Shown here: piece after piece, positions 34,180-42,993 of the stretch
How the letters are laid out: each line of letters begins with the position of its first letter
How positions within the stretch are numbered: position 1 is the first letter of the stretch
Assembly: GCF_040892615.1 (NCBI RefSeq)
Contig: NZ_JBFRYC010000005.1
Span: forward strand, 186,001 to 250,000
Direction: 5' to 3'
Length of the DNA stretch: 64,000 bases
Source of the DNA: Thioclava arctica
GTDB taxonomy: Bacteria > Pseudomonadota > Alphaproteobacteria > Rhodobacterales > Rhodobacteraceae
The notes under the pieces: generated by a model
Told to the model about the DNA's origin: nothing
Databases searched by the model: none
Seen by the model: only the letters and a program-made list of their open reading frames with translations
Position numbers and translations under genes: made by a program

Positions 34180-34761
34180 ATGTCGATCCTCCAATCCTCC
34201 ATTCTTCTTCTGACCGCCCCGATCGCACTGCTTCTTACGTCGTTCGGAGCAAGCGCCCAGGAGGCAGATCAGCAAATCAACTGGCCTATGGGTGCCGCCG
34301 TTCAGACGGAAGTAGGGCAACACATACCTGCCGGGGCCTCCGGGGTTGCCTACATCGATGCCCCACGGGTGGCGACGCTGCTACAGCTGAGGGGAGTCAC
34401 GGGAAGCGGCACCGTGATCCTGAAGAGCGATGACAGCCACGATTGCCTGACTATCCCCATCCGTTTCGTCGCAGGCGATTTTGGAGGCGAAGGCATCTCT
34501 GCCAAGGCAACAACACCAATTCATCTGATCCTCCAATCCCCGCGGGTCGCCCGCGCGCTTGCGGCTGGCGATGACGTGGTCAGCGATATGTATCGCATCA
34601 GCGCCCAGCTGGATGATCCTGAGGCAGACATCATCATTCAGACAGGATTGAGTAAAAGCCATGGTTTTGTTCTCAATCCTGGAAGCTCCATCGTTGCCGA
34701 CGTATTTGGTGCCACGACAAGCCGGATCGTCTGCTCTGAGATTCGGGCTCAGGGTTCATGA
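34180..34761 (+). CDS. Secreted hypothetical protein
   Basis: 193 residues from ATG 34180, which follows AAGGA; the first 26 residues are a signal peptide ending FGASA-QEA. The mature part has alternating polar/hydrophobic strands (GTVILKSDDSHDCLTIPIRF, ADIIIQTGLSKSHGFVLNPG) suggesting a beta-rich periplasmic protein with a two-cysteine pair. No family recognised. Confidence 0.6.
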   Translation: MSILQSSILLLTAPIALLLTSFGASAQEADQQINWPMGAAVQTEVGQHIPAGASGVAYIDAPRVATLLQLRGVTGSGTVILKSDDSHDCLTIPIRFVAGDFGGEGISAKATTPIHLILQSPRVARALAAGDDVVSDMYRISAQLDDPEADIIIQTGLSKSHGFVLNPGSSIVADVFGATTSRIVCSEIRAQGS

Positions 34762-34886
34762 CCAGAAGATCACGGTTTCGGCGTTGCATGACCTCGGTCC
34801 GCGATCATCGACATGCTACATTCCGCCTTCTTTGCTGAACCGACCTTGGGCTGGACGGGGGATTAACGAAGTGAGAAGGACCCGTC

Positions 34887-35639
34887 ATGCGCGCTCAATC
34901 TGCCGGCTTCTTTGTTCCATTTTTCGTCTGGTTATTTCTTGGAAGTCTCGGGTTGCTTGCGCTCTCACTCGGCCAGGACATCGACGCGCTGCGCGAGCTC
35001 GGTGCTTTCCCGGATGTGTCTGACCACGTCTTGCGGGCGCTGATCGTGGTGCAGCCATTTATCCTTCTGGTCGTCGGGACCGGAGCTGGCGTGGCCCTTG
35101 GTGAACGTGTTGGACTTCGGTCTTGGGTAACCGCCCGTTTGCGGGGCGACCTGCCGCCCGTGATGCATGTGTCCAGCCTGGCCCTCGCAGCGCTTCTCGG
35201 CTTCGGCACAGGTGCGGTCGTCGTCTTCCTCGACAGAGTGTTCGCGCCCTGGATCGGGCTCCCCTCGGTCGCGAGCCTTCCGGACATAGGCACGGCGATC
35301 ATGGCGATCAGCTACGGTGGGATTACCGAGGAGCTGACGCTGCGATACGGCCTGATGACGTTCCTTGTCTGGGTCGGCGCAAAAGTCTGGACGACGCGCC
35401 CGCCCGGGCTATTCCTCGGCGTCGTTTTCTTGTCCGCGATCCTGTTCGGAGTGGGTCACCTGCCAGCGATGGCAGCGCTCACGCCACTGAATCCGATTGT
35501 GATTTTGCGCACTGTCGGGCTCAATGCATTGCTCGGGTTGGCATTCGGCTGGCTGTTCTGGCGACGCGGGCTTGAACACACGATGGTTGCCCATATTGCC
35601 ACGCATCTTGCATTCTGGTCTGTTGCCGTCACGCTTTAG
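34887..35639 (+). CDS. CPBP-family intramembrane protease-like protein
   Basis: 250 residues with about seven membrane segments. GGITEELTLRYGLMTFL (EExxxR) near residue 147, FGVGHLP near 188 and MVAHIATH near 235 follow the CPBP pattern of two glutamates and two histidines. Differs substantially from the other CPBP protein in the island (13239-14093). Convergent with the AraC-type regulator gene. Confidence 0.8.
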   Translation: MRAQSAGFFVPFFVWLFLGSLGLLALSLGQDIDALRELGAFPDVSDHVLRALIVVQPFILLVVGTGAGVALGERVGLRSWVTARLRGDLPPVMHVSSLALAALLGFGTGAVVVFLDRVFAPWIGLPSVASLPDIGTAIMAISYGGITEELTLRYGLMTFLVWVGAKVWTTRPPGLFLGVVFLSAILFGVGHLPAMAALTPLNPIVILRTVGLNALLGLAFGWLFWRRGLEHTMVAHIATHLAFWSVAVTL

Positions 35640-35668
35640 GCTTACCGCGCACCGGGCATCATGGTGCT

Positions 35669-36703
35669 TTATCTGTGTCCATCAGGCGGTGGTTTTTCGG
35701 CGCGAAATTGCGAAGGAGTCTTCCCGGTCACCCGGCGAAATTCGGTATTGAAACTCGATTTGCTTACAAAGCCCGCTTCAAACATCACATCCGTGATGGA
35801 CAACTCGGTCTTGCGCAGGGCCTCTTGCGCGTGGCGTATGCGAAAGCCGTTGATATAGCGAGAAAAATTCTCGCTCGTCGTTCTGTTTATGGCGTTGGAG
35901 ACATCCCGCACAGGGACAGACAACCGCCGCGCGACCCGCGCTAGCGTCAGGTTGCTGTCCGTGTAGAGTTGCGTGTCGTTCATCAGCGCATCAAGCACAG
36001 CCCGTGTCGCGCGGTCGGTGTCGGTCGGTCCCTCGACTTTGGTTGCGTCGCCCTTTTTGGCCTGAAGCAACATCGGCGCACCGACCAGAGCGACGACAAA
36101 AACGAATGCGGTGAAAACACCTGACACCCCGGTCAGAAATGTCAGGATATAGGCATCGCCTGCGAACAGGCTGGCGGCCACAATCGAAAGATCCGTGGCC
36201 ACCATCATGCCAAGCAGAACAATGGTGGCTTTGATCGCGGAGCGCACGATTATCAAGGCGTGCGGCGCGACATGGACGAAGTCATCTGGTTGGCGGCGCA
36301 GAAGGCGGGCAATCGAAACCAGGTAGATGCTGTTGATCCCAAGGACAAACATGTCTGCCGAGATCGGGAGGTTTGCCAGTATCGCCAATTGCGCGAAGGC
36401 GACCGGCGCCCCGCTCAAAAGGAGCCTCTTGCGCCAGTTCGACCCCAGGTCCTGGGTGAGAGCCGAGAAACCGAGATAGGCCGATGGTGCAACCATCACG
36501 GCCACCAACGGCTGAACCCAGGCGGCCCAGGGTGCCTGAAATGAAAGCCGGAACCCGAGAAGCAAGCCGATGGTCGCCAAGGTCAAAAGAAATCCGCATA
36601 GGAAAAGGCGCGCTGCAAAGGGCGTGCGGGTATCTTGCGCCAATGCGAAAGCTGCGATTGTCGAAAGAACACTTACGAGCCAGGCGAGGGGAAGAGTGAT
36701 CAT
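35669..36703 (-). CDS. Membrane-anchored AraC-family regulator
   Basis: 344 residues from ATG 36703 (AGGAAGG at six bases). Seven predicted membrane segments fill residues 1-225, followed by a C-terminal AraC DNA-binding domain: LTLARVARRLSVPVRDVSNA (first HTH), then FSRYINGFRIRHAQEAL and ITDVMFEAGFVSKSSFNTEF with RRVTGKTPSQFR (second HTH). The plan resembles 7TM-AraC proteins that sense a membrane or extracellular signal. Possibly controls the facing CPBP gene. Confidence 0.88.
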   Translation of the reverse strand: MITLPLAWLVSVLSTIAAFALAQDTRTPFAARLFLCGFLLTLATIGLLLGFRLSFQAPWAAWVQPLVAVMVAPSAYLGFSALTQDLGSNWRKRLLLSGAPVAFAQLAILANLPISADMFVLGINSIYLVSIARLLRRQPDDFVHVAPHALIIVRSAIKATIVLLGMMVATDLSIVAASLFAGDAYILTFLTGVSGVFTAFVFVVALVGAPMLLQAKKGDATKVEGPTDTDRATRAVLDALMNDTQLYTDSNLTLARVARRLSVPVRDVSNAINRTTSENFSRYINGFRIRHAQEALRKTELSITDVMFEAGFVSKSSFNTEFRRVTGKTPSQFRAEKPPPDGHR

Positions 36704-36960
36704 TTGCCTTCCTGTCGGCCAAACAACAACCTTGGTAGCGGCCATACCAACATGTCTTAGACAAATCATGTGGGGTCAACAACAGTTCGGCGTCAGTCCA
36801 GACTTGCTGCAGCGCAGAACGAGATTGAGCTTCGGAGGCATCTGGATGTCGGCTTTCTACTTCGCGGCATCGTTGGCTTGATCTTGCAGCGAATTCACAC
36901 TTCCCGCCCTCTTTGGGGTTTCAAGCGAATGCGCGCCCCGCTGGAAAAAGACATGCGGTC

Positions 36961-37275
36961 TTACATTTGTGTGGCAGAGTCCCTCAGATCTTTCCATTTT
37001 TGAAAACTAACGACCTTTGAAGACTCCTTCGGGTTGTGCCTTCCGTCGTCGGAAGACACCAAACCTTCTCTGAGCGTCATACCGGCCAAGAAAGGAGAGA
37101 TTTCTTCTATCGCGGTGATAAGCGGCTTGGCGACTTCATGAAGTTCATGAGCCTCAGAGTATTCGATGATCTCCGCAAGAGAATGTATAATCCAACGGTG
37201 TGCTTCCCTGTCTTTGACGACATTCAAATCTACAACTGAGGCACAGTCATTCTCAAACTGAATGTAGATGGTCAT
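36961..37275 (-). CDS. Small protein coupled to the AHL synthase
   Basis: 104 residues; its ATG overlaps the stop of the autoinducer synthase (ATGA at 37272-37275). Mostly helical in the middle (AHRWIIHSLAEIIEYSEAHE, LHEVAKPLITAIEEISPFLA). I do not recognise the family. Translational coupling to a LuxI-type gene suggests a role in signal production or its control. Confidence 0.65.
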   Translation of the reverse strand: MTIYIQFENDCASVVDLNVVKDREAHRWIIHSLAEIIEYSEAHELHEVAKPLITAIEEISPFLAGMTLREGLVSSDDGRHNPKESSKVVSFQKWKDLRDSATQM

Positions 37276-37913
37276 TTTCTGATCTCCTCTGGAGTAGATG
37301 CTTTGAAAACATCGTGATTTATACCTGAAAAATTACGGATCTGGGCTACGCGCTCCTCAGAACAATCCATAAGAGCAGCAAGGGCAGTGACTTTTCCCAT
37401 AGGGGATGGCGAGCCGAGGTAGCCGTATGGGGCATTGCCAGAGCGCTTCATAACGCGATTCATGACAGGATCGATGACAGCAACGGCATCGGAAATACCG
37501 GCAGCCATGCCATATTCAAAAGCCCCAATCATCACTTCGCTGGTGATGTAAGAAATCGAATTTCGCGCAGTTCCGCGGCCGGGTAGGCCCATATCGACAC
37601 AGAACCGAGTGGCCTCCCATATTCGCGCGCTACGAAGGGGTGGCTCACCATCGAGCAGGCAACTAAAGACGTCGGAGAGCATGTGCGGCCCTGTTGTCTG
37701 CAAGAGGCGCATGCAACCAACAACGCGGCCATCATCATTCACGCTTATGACATGCGCAGGATCTAGATCATCGAAAGTATCCCGCTCCATACCGTTGACC
37801 ACCTCAACATCCCAACCCAATCTGCCGCTGAACACCCGAGCTCTGAGCCGATGCATTTCGATGAGAAGGTCTGGATATTCGTGAACATTGAGTGAGTCTA
37901 CTATTATGATCAT
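37272..37913 (-). CDS. luxI: Acyl-homoserine-lactone synthase (LuxI family)
   Basis: 213 residues from ATG 37913. The LuxI active-site set is visible: MHRLRARVFSGRLGWDVEV (the R-x3-F and W residues), DTFDDLDPAHVISVNDDGRV with conserved Asp, GCMRLLQTTGPHML, and WEATRFCVDM (E-x2-R-F). It joins S-adenosylmethionine and an acyl carrier to make an N-acyl-homoserine lactone. LuxR-type genes lie upstream. Acyl-chain length cannot be predicted. Confidence 0.94.
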   Translation of the reverse strand: MIIIVDSLNVHEYPDLLIEMHRLRARVFSGRLGWDVEVVNGMERDTFDDLDPAHVISVNDDGRVVGCMRLLQTTGPHMLSDVFSCLLDGEPPLRSARIWEATRFCVDMGLPGRGTARNSISYITSEVMIGAFEYGMAAGISDAVAVIDPVMNRVMKRSGNAPYGYLGSPSPMGKVTALAALMDCSEERVAQIRNFSGINHDVFKASTPEEIRK

Positions 37914-38095
37914 GGTGCTTGCCCCCAATAAACTATTGGTCTTTCTTGTAGGCTTTAAACCTTACCGCTGGAAATAAGGGAAATCCCTAAGTGGGTATGT
38001 CGTCAGGGGATCGGATGGGATTGGTGCAATGAAGTGGTCCGGGAAAACTCGACAGCCTGCTAAAATGTATCCAACGCTGATGATGGGATATACGA

Positions 38096-38270
38096 ATGAC
38101 GAAGAGACGCGGCTTTTCGGACACCTGCCCGAACCACGTCTGGTGTAGCGATATTACCTACATCCCGGTGCAGCGCGGCTTCCTTTACTTGGTGGCGAAC
38201 AAGGACTGGGCGACGCGAAAGGTGCAAGCGTGGCGGCTCTCCAACATGCTAGATGCCAGCTTTTGCCCTC
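38096..38270 (+). pseudogene. IS3-family transposase OrfB fragment
   Basis: FSDTCPNHVWCSDITYIPVQ, RGFLYLVANKDWATRKVQAW and RLSNMLDASFC form the start of the IS3 integrase core around the first catalytic Asp; sequence departs from the family at about 38265 and both ends of the element are missing. It lies between luxI and the truncated luxR. Confidence 0.85.
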
Positions 38271-38325
38271 TCGGCGATGGTTGAGGCGTTAAAATAGGCC
38301 ATCGCAAGATACGGCAAACCCAATA

Positions 38326-38796
38326 TCATGAACCGCTTAGGTCACGAAGTGGGACGAGCTCGTTTTCGGAAAGCTGCGTGACCCCTTGGGTCTTTTCGTG
38401 AAGCTCTTCTAGAATCATCTTCGCCGCTTCAATTTCAGCGCAGGTGATCAGTCTAGAAGAGTGCGCGAAGAAGCCGAAAGTCCGAGAATCTTTCCCAATG
38501 GCAACGACTTTTCCATGCCGAAGGCCAAAATCCGCTGCTTGGCCTAAGACATTGTTGGTGTCTTGATCAACGAGATCTGACCAATCGCAGACACCGGCGT
38601 TTAGGACAGCCCATTGGACCGTCGGATCGACAAAAACGAGGCCATTATCATTATAGTAGTCGATCCATGATTGTGGATAGGTCTGATAGAGTAGGGTCGG
38701 GTTGGCAAAACGGATGTGCAGCCCCACTGCGAACGTCCAATCAGAAACATCTCTCAGGCGTTGCAAAAGTTCTCGAATTGTGATCGCGTTGATCAT
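38326..38796 (-). CDS. LuxR-type protein truncated at the start of its DNA-binding domain
   Basis: 156 residues. The autoinducer-binding domain is there: the LHIRFANPTLLYQTYPQSWI segment, YYNDNGLVFVDPTVQW, and WSDLVDQDTNN with its WSD motif. At the C-terminus TQLSENELVPLRDLSGS is the very beginning of the LuxR helix-turn-helix before the frame stops at 38326; the remaining roughly 50 residues are replaced by unrelated DNA next to an IS3 fragment. It could be a pseudogene or, like the truncated TraR homologue TrlR, a dominant-negative partner. Confidence 0.75.
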   Translation of the reverse strand: MINAITIRELLQRLRDVSDWTFAVGLHIRFANPTLLYQTYPQSWIDYYNDNGLVFVDPTVQWAVLNAGVCDWSDLVDQDTNNVLGQAADFGLRHGKVVAIGKDSRTFGFFAHSSRLITCAEIEAAKMILEELHEKTQGVTQLSENELVPLRDLSGS

Positions 38797-38878
38797 ATAT
38801 CTCCCCTTGAATTTATTGGAAGAATACCCGACGATTTAAAGCCGCATTTTTAAGAAGGCTACAGCCCGCAAAGCCAAA

Positions 38879-39499
38879 ATGGAAGCGCTGACTGCTATGA
38901 ACCTTACGGATTTTCAATGTCTTTTTGCTGATCTTGCACCGGCCGGTTGCTATGTTGCATTGCGCGTTGGCTTCTATGCGCCAGAAGCGGAAATGAACCT
39001 ATTTTCAAAGGATTGGATTGACCATTACACCCTTTCAGGCCACGCGCTGGCTGATCCGTTTTTACTGTGGTGCCAAAAAAATTCAGGCTATGCACGATGG
39101 AGTGACTTTGAGAGCTTGGGGTCGACAAAAGTCATGAACGACTATCGGTCTTTTGGCTTCAGGTTTGGAGGCGTCTTCTCTATCTGGGGCTCCCCCTCAT
39201 CGCCCAAGCGGAGCCTTGGAATTTTTGCACGAAACGATCGAGAGTTTCATGCATTCGAGATGAATGAAATTTCGGAAACGTTAACAAAGATACATGATTA
39301 CAAACAAACTTCGTTGACAAAATCTCAATTGGAGGCTCTTCGGCTCTACTCGCGGGGAACACTCCAAAAGCAGATCGCGCACGAGCTGAATATATCTCTT
39401 CCTGCTGTCAAGGCACGGCTTCGATCTGCGGCGATCCGGTTGGAAGTCAAGACCCTGAGAGAGGCGCTACATATCGCTGCAAGTCGAGGGCTTCTCTGA
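38879..39499 (+). CDS. LuxR-family regulator, autoinducer-binding type
   Basis: 206 residues; divergent from the truncated LuxR with only 82 bp between. Residues 1-140 resemble the AHL-binding domain (FSKDWIDHYTLSGHALADPF, YARWSDFES), shorter than usual; residues 145-206 are the HTH (LTKSQLEALRLYSRGTLQKQ, IAHELNISLPAVKARLRSA). The start may instead be an ATG six codons on (38897), as neither has a good ribosome site. Confidence 0.85.
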   Translation: MEALTAMNLTDFQCLFADLAPAGCYVALRVGFYAPEAEMNLFSKDWIDHYTLSGHALADPFLLWCQKNSGYARWSDFESLGSTKVMNDYRSFGFRFGGVFSIWGSPSSPKRSLGIFARNDREFHAFEMNEISETLTKIHDYKQTSLTKSQLEALRLYSRGTLQKQIAHELNISLPAVKARLRSAAIRLEVKTLREALHIAASRGLL

Positions 39500-39628
39500 T
39501 TTCAGGACTTGGGATACAATTTTGATATGTGCTAGACTCTAGAGGGCAAATGACGCCCATAATAGTCCAGAACGGCTCTGTTGGAGGGCGAACAACTTGG
39601 GATTTTTCCTCTGGGGCAGGATGTTGGC

Positions 39629-40330
39629 ATGGATATCATTGACCTCGGAACGGTTCCGTCAAGCTCCGAAAACTACGTCAACTTCATTGAACAGATGTGC
39701 GGTTCTCTGGACCTCGATTTTGGGTCCTACGCATCGGTAAACCCCGTAACCGGAGCGGTCGTTGGATACGCAAATTATCCTGATGTGTGGAAAGCCCACT
39801 ACATGACCCGGAACATGCACCGGGTGGATCCTACGCTGCACAAAGCCTGCTTGAGCATTGCACCTGTCGACTGGCAGCGGTTCGAACGAGATCAAAAATT
39901 CAAGACAGTATTTCATGCCGCAAAAGATTTCGGGATCACGTCTCAGGGCCTGACCGTTCCCATTCGCGGTCCCTACGGCGACCGAGGCTTACTTTCAGTG
40001 ACGCGCGCATGCTCTCAAGAAGAATGGGAAAAACTGAAGCGACACATCATGGGGAATCTTCAAACCGCAGCCGTTCATCTACACGATTCCATCATGCGAA
40101 CCAGTGGCGTCCCGGGTGCATTGGGATATTCCAGCCTATCTGCCCGAGAGAAAGAAGTTTTGCAGTGGACGGCGGCTGGAAAGCTTCAGCAAGATATTGG
40201 CGATATATTGTCTATTTCACATCGAACTGTCGAAATCCATTTACGGTCCGCTCGCCAAAAGCTTGGCGCGTTCACGACCGTTCAAGCGGTCGGTCGAGCC
40301 ATTGGCATGGGGCTGATATACCCCGGTTAA
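39629..40330 (+). CDS. LuxR-family regulator, autoinducer-binding type
   Basis: 233 residues from ATG 39629; an earlier in-frame TTG at 39581 is less likely. An AHL-binding-like domain (YPDVWKAHYMTRNMHRVDPT, PVDWQRFERD) is followed by a clear HTH: YSSLSAREKEVLQWTAAGKL, QQDIGDILSISHRTVEIHLR. Tandem with the previous luxR gene. Likely receives the signal made by the nearby synthase, but cognate pairing is not provable here. Confidence 0.88.
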   Translation: MDIIDLGTVPSSSENYVNFIEQMCGSLDLDFGSYASVNPVTGAVVGYANYPDVWKAHYMTRNMHRVDPTLHKACLSIAPVDWQRFERDQKFKTVFHAAKDFGITSQGLTVPIRGPYGDRGLLSVTRACSQEEWEKLKRHIMGNLQTAAVHLHDSIMRTSGVPGALGYSSLSAREKEVLQWTAAGKLQQDIGDILSISHRTVEIHLRSARQKLGAFTTVQAVGRAIGMGLIYPG

Positions 40331-40535
40331 TCTCGCACATTCTGACATGCCCGGGCGTGCTGCCTACGTCAGTTCCGATCAGTTGCAGGGCCATGTCGAT
40401 CCCGGTGCAGAAGCGGTGGCTCGTCTGTTCGAAAAACTCAGCGCCTGAGCGAATCCGCGCGGAAGCGCGGCCGCGCTGGTAGAAATTTCTACCAGCTTAT
40501 TGGTGGGGTGGGTGTGCAGAAGGGTCCTGCGGCAC

Positions 40536-40992
40536 TGAATCGCTCCGGGTTTGTCGGAGACCTATAGCTTCATTTCACGCGACCATATCGAGCATGTCGC
40601 GCTGTGCATAGAAGTTCTCTTCGGCCTCTGCTGGCGGGATGTTTCCGATGGGTCCAAGCAGGCGCCGGTTGTTGAGCCAATCGACCCAGCCGAGAGTCGC
40701 CATTTCGAGATCCTGCATGTTGCGCCAAGGGCCCTGGCGGTGAACCAGCTCGGTTTTGTAGAGACCGTTTATAATTTCAGCGAGGGCGTTGTCGTAGGAA
40801 TCCCCGACGCTGCCGACCGATGGTTCAATGCCTGCTTTGGCCAAACGCTCGCTATAGCGAATGGATAAATATTGCCCGCCGCGATCCGAGTGATGGATCA
40901 ATCTCCCTTTCTGAACAGGCCGCCGATCATGCAGGGCCTGTTCAAGAGCATCGAGGACGAAGTCGGTCTTGGCAGACCGCGAGACCCGCCAA
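40536..40992 (-). pseudogene. IS3-family element, 3' fragment
   Basis: The right end TGAATCGCTCCGGGTTTGTC lies at 40536. The frame ending at 40575 encodes the C-terminal part of OrfB: KTDFVLDALEQALHDRRPVQ, LIHHSDRGGQYLSIRYSERL (second catalytic Asp), VGSVGDSYDNALAEIINGLY (Glu) and VDWLNNRRLLGPIGNIPPAE. The 5' part is missing; at about 40985-40995 it joins directly to a MATE transporter fragment. Confidence 0.87.
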
Positions 40993-41445
40993 GAGAAGCC
41001 AGCCCCAGATGAAGCTGTTAGTCACCCAAAATAGGCCCGCTTCGTTGACCTCGTTCATCAGCCGCAAGACCATGAGCGAAAATGCGAGATTCCGGACGCC
41101 GGACTCAAGGCCTGAGCGCGCGGCCACCAAAAACCAGTCTTTCTTCCATCCCTCGATACGCCCAAGGCGCGGAATACCAAGTGCGCCAGCGCGCATGAGA
41201 ATTGCGATGGACGGGATCAAAAGAATCACGCCAACTGCGATATTCGTCAACGCGACACCCTGAACACCCAAGTGAAGTGAAAAGCCGAATTGCCCGACGA
41301 AGGCGCTGTCGAAGACGACGGCAAGCACTGCCCTCAAAGCAACCAAGGCAACGAGAACACACTTCCATGACAGTGCAACAACGACGATGACGCAGATGTC
41401 GTTCAAAGTGCCGATCATGCCCCCCAGACCGCCAGGTGGAACGGA
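40993..41445 (-). pseudogene. MATE-type efflux transporter fragment
   Basis: About 150 residues of a multi-span protein: LRAVLAVVFDSAFVGQFGFS, LGVQGVALTNIAVGVILLIP, ESGVRNLAFSLMVLRLMNEV and FWVTNSFIWGWLLL, the style of Na-driven MATE exporters. Neither end is present: the 3' end runs into the IS3 fragment, the 5' end starts mid-protein. Confidence 0.7.
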
Positions 41446-41792
41446 TCGGAGGCGACGTTGACGGCTTCTTTGGAACAAGTCTTTCGGGAGGAGGGGCTGA
41501 CCTGTCTTGGCGCAAGACGAAGGACGGTGTGAGTTTCGTCCAAGCCATCGATGTCGGGGAGTGGCTTGCTCCAGAAGGTGCCGCGATTAACTCCCTGCAC
41601 TTGGGGGCAATGAATTTGGCACCTTTGCATCTTGAGAAGGATGCACTTAGTGGATCGGGCCAGACAGATGATTTAAATGTCAATTGGGATATGAGAGTTT
41701 CCGCGACGACAGATCGCATGCCTCCCACAACTACGGGCGCATACAAGAATATGCGGATCGGATTTCGGATGGTCTATGAGCTGGACCTCTAA
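41436..41792 (+). CDS. Doubtful hypothetical frame
   Basis: 118 codons from ATG 41436 to 41792. The C-terminal end GAYKNMRIGFRMVYELDL could be an amphipathic strand of a larger protein whose start was lost, but no family is recognised and the frame overlaps the edge of the MATE fragment. Confidence 0.25.
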   Translation: MERIGGDVDGFFGTSLSGGGADLSWRKTKDGVSFVQAIDVGEWLAPEGAAINSLHLGAMNLAPLHLEKDALSGSGQTDDLNVNWDMRVSATTDRMPPTTTGAYKNMRIGFRMVYELDL

Positions 41793-42234
41793 AAGAACAG
41801 AGCATCCCGGGTGACAAATGTGATGCTTTCCATCTGCCGCCCGCATTCTAAAAACTCAGCCCTAGAAATAGTCACATGGGCAAAATGAGAAAGAAATGGC
41901 GGCGGATGGCCAAGCACGATGGACAATCTGTCTGACGGCGGATGGTCGAACGGTCCGCCTGAGGGCAAAGAAAATCGATACGAACGTTTAAACAATGAAA
42001 GGTCGGGGCGGCAAACGTCCCGGCCCAATTTCACGTCCTTGTTTCGATTTTTCCGTAAGCGATGCGCCGCCCCCACCTTCCTTGTGAGCCGCTGATTTGC
42101 GATTCATCCTTATTGGATGGATTATCAGGGAGTTTCTCAGTAACATTGATATGCTTGTGGGGCCGCGTGGTCACCGCCGGTGTGGGCCGCTCATGCGCAA
42201 GCCGTGTCGCGTCTTGGGAGCAGGGAAAACAATC
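41793..42234. other. Intergenic, no gene seen
   Basis: About 440 bp without a credible frame between the MATE debris and a conserved hypothetical gene. Confidence 0.5.
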
Positions 42235-42957
42235 TCACTGGACGGACATCGGTCGCAGCATGTCATCAGTGTCAAGATTGAGTGCGCTGCGCCAGAGCGG
42301 GGTCTTGAACACATGGCACACTTGCTTTCCGGCGCAGTCTTCGCGGGTCTCGATCAGCAATCCCGCCCATTCGAGCGGCCGCAGCACGCAAGATGAAAAT
42401 GCGGCCATCTCTCGCCACCCCGCTGTGTGCCAATCTTGTGGCTCACCGTAGAAGGCTTCGAACAAGGCAGCCTCGGTCGCGCCATGATCGGCTTCTACGT
42501 TAATCACGTTCATCCAGACGTCCCATTTCCCGAAGGGGCGATCGTCGAAACGCGCATAGGAAGCGTGGTCGATCTGGAACACAAAGTATGGCATCAGCTC
42601 GGCAAACAGGTGGCCAGGGGCTTGCGCCAGTTCTGTGCCACGCTTGGTCAGCCGAAACTCACCCTTGAAGTGACGTCCCAGGCGCAGAGAGATCAGAAGG
42701 AAATGTAAAACCTCGAGCGGGGGAAAATCATATTCATTGATCACCTTATTGTAGCGGAACATCTCTTCTGCGCTTTTCCCCGGCCAGTCGAAATGCTCGA
42801 CGGCCCAATGGACGAAGACGCGCTTGAAAGCCTTGGTCTTAGTTAGGCCAATTGATCCGTGCTGCTGAGCATATTGCAGGGTCAGGAGAGCACCCCGAAG
42901 CAGCGGAGAATGTGTGAGGTCGGGATGGTCATCGGCGAGAGTGCGGAATTCGATCAT
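42235..42957 (-). CDS. Conserved hypothetical protein
   Basis: 240 residues from ATG 42957 (an ATG at 42993 is an alternative; the frame open to 43245 is not convincing). Mixed helical protein: LTHSPLLRGALLTLQYAQQH, LTKTKAFKRVFVHWAVEHFD, YDFPPLEVLHFLLISLRLGR, KWDVWMNVINVEADHGATEA. I recall similar proteins in alphaproteobacterial accessory DNA but no function. Alternating buried and charged residues suggest a soluble winged-helix-like fold. Confidence 0.6.
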   Translation of the reverse strand: MIEFRTLADDHPDLTHSPLLRGALLTLQYAQQHGSIGLTKTKAFKRVFVHWAVEHFDWPGKSAEEMFRYNKVINEYDFPPLEVLHFLLISLRLGRHFKGEFRLTKRGTELAQAPGHLFAELMPYFVFQIDHASYARFDDRPFGKWDVWMNVINVEADHGATEAALFEAFYGEPQDWHTAGWREMAAFSSCVLRPLEWAGLLIETREDCAGKQVCHVFKTPLWRSALNLDTDDMLRPMSVQ

Positions 42958-42993
42958 GTCAGTATGCTGCCACAGACCGCGCTGAAGTTCCAT

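Noticed and set aside
33766..34323. 185-codon minus-strand frame
   Set aside because: Overlaps the signal-peptide gene at 34180, has no family features and an Arg/Ser-rich middle typical of accidental frames.
37960..38000. AGGGA-AA-TCCCT as a lux box upstream of the AHL synthase
   Set aside because: Only five-base arms, and it does not resemble the usual 18-20 bp lux/tra box, so it cannot be claimed as one.
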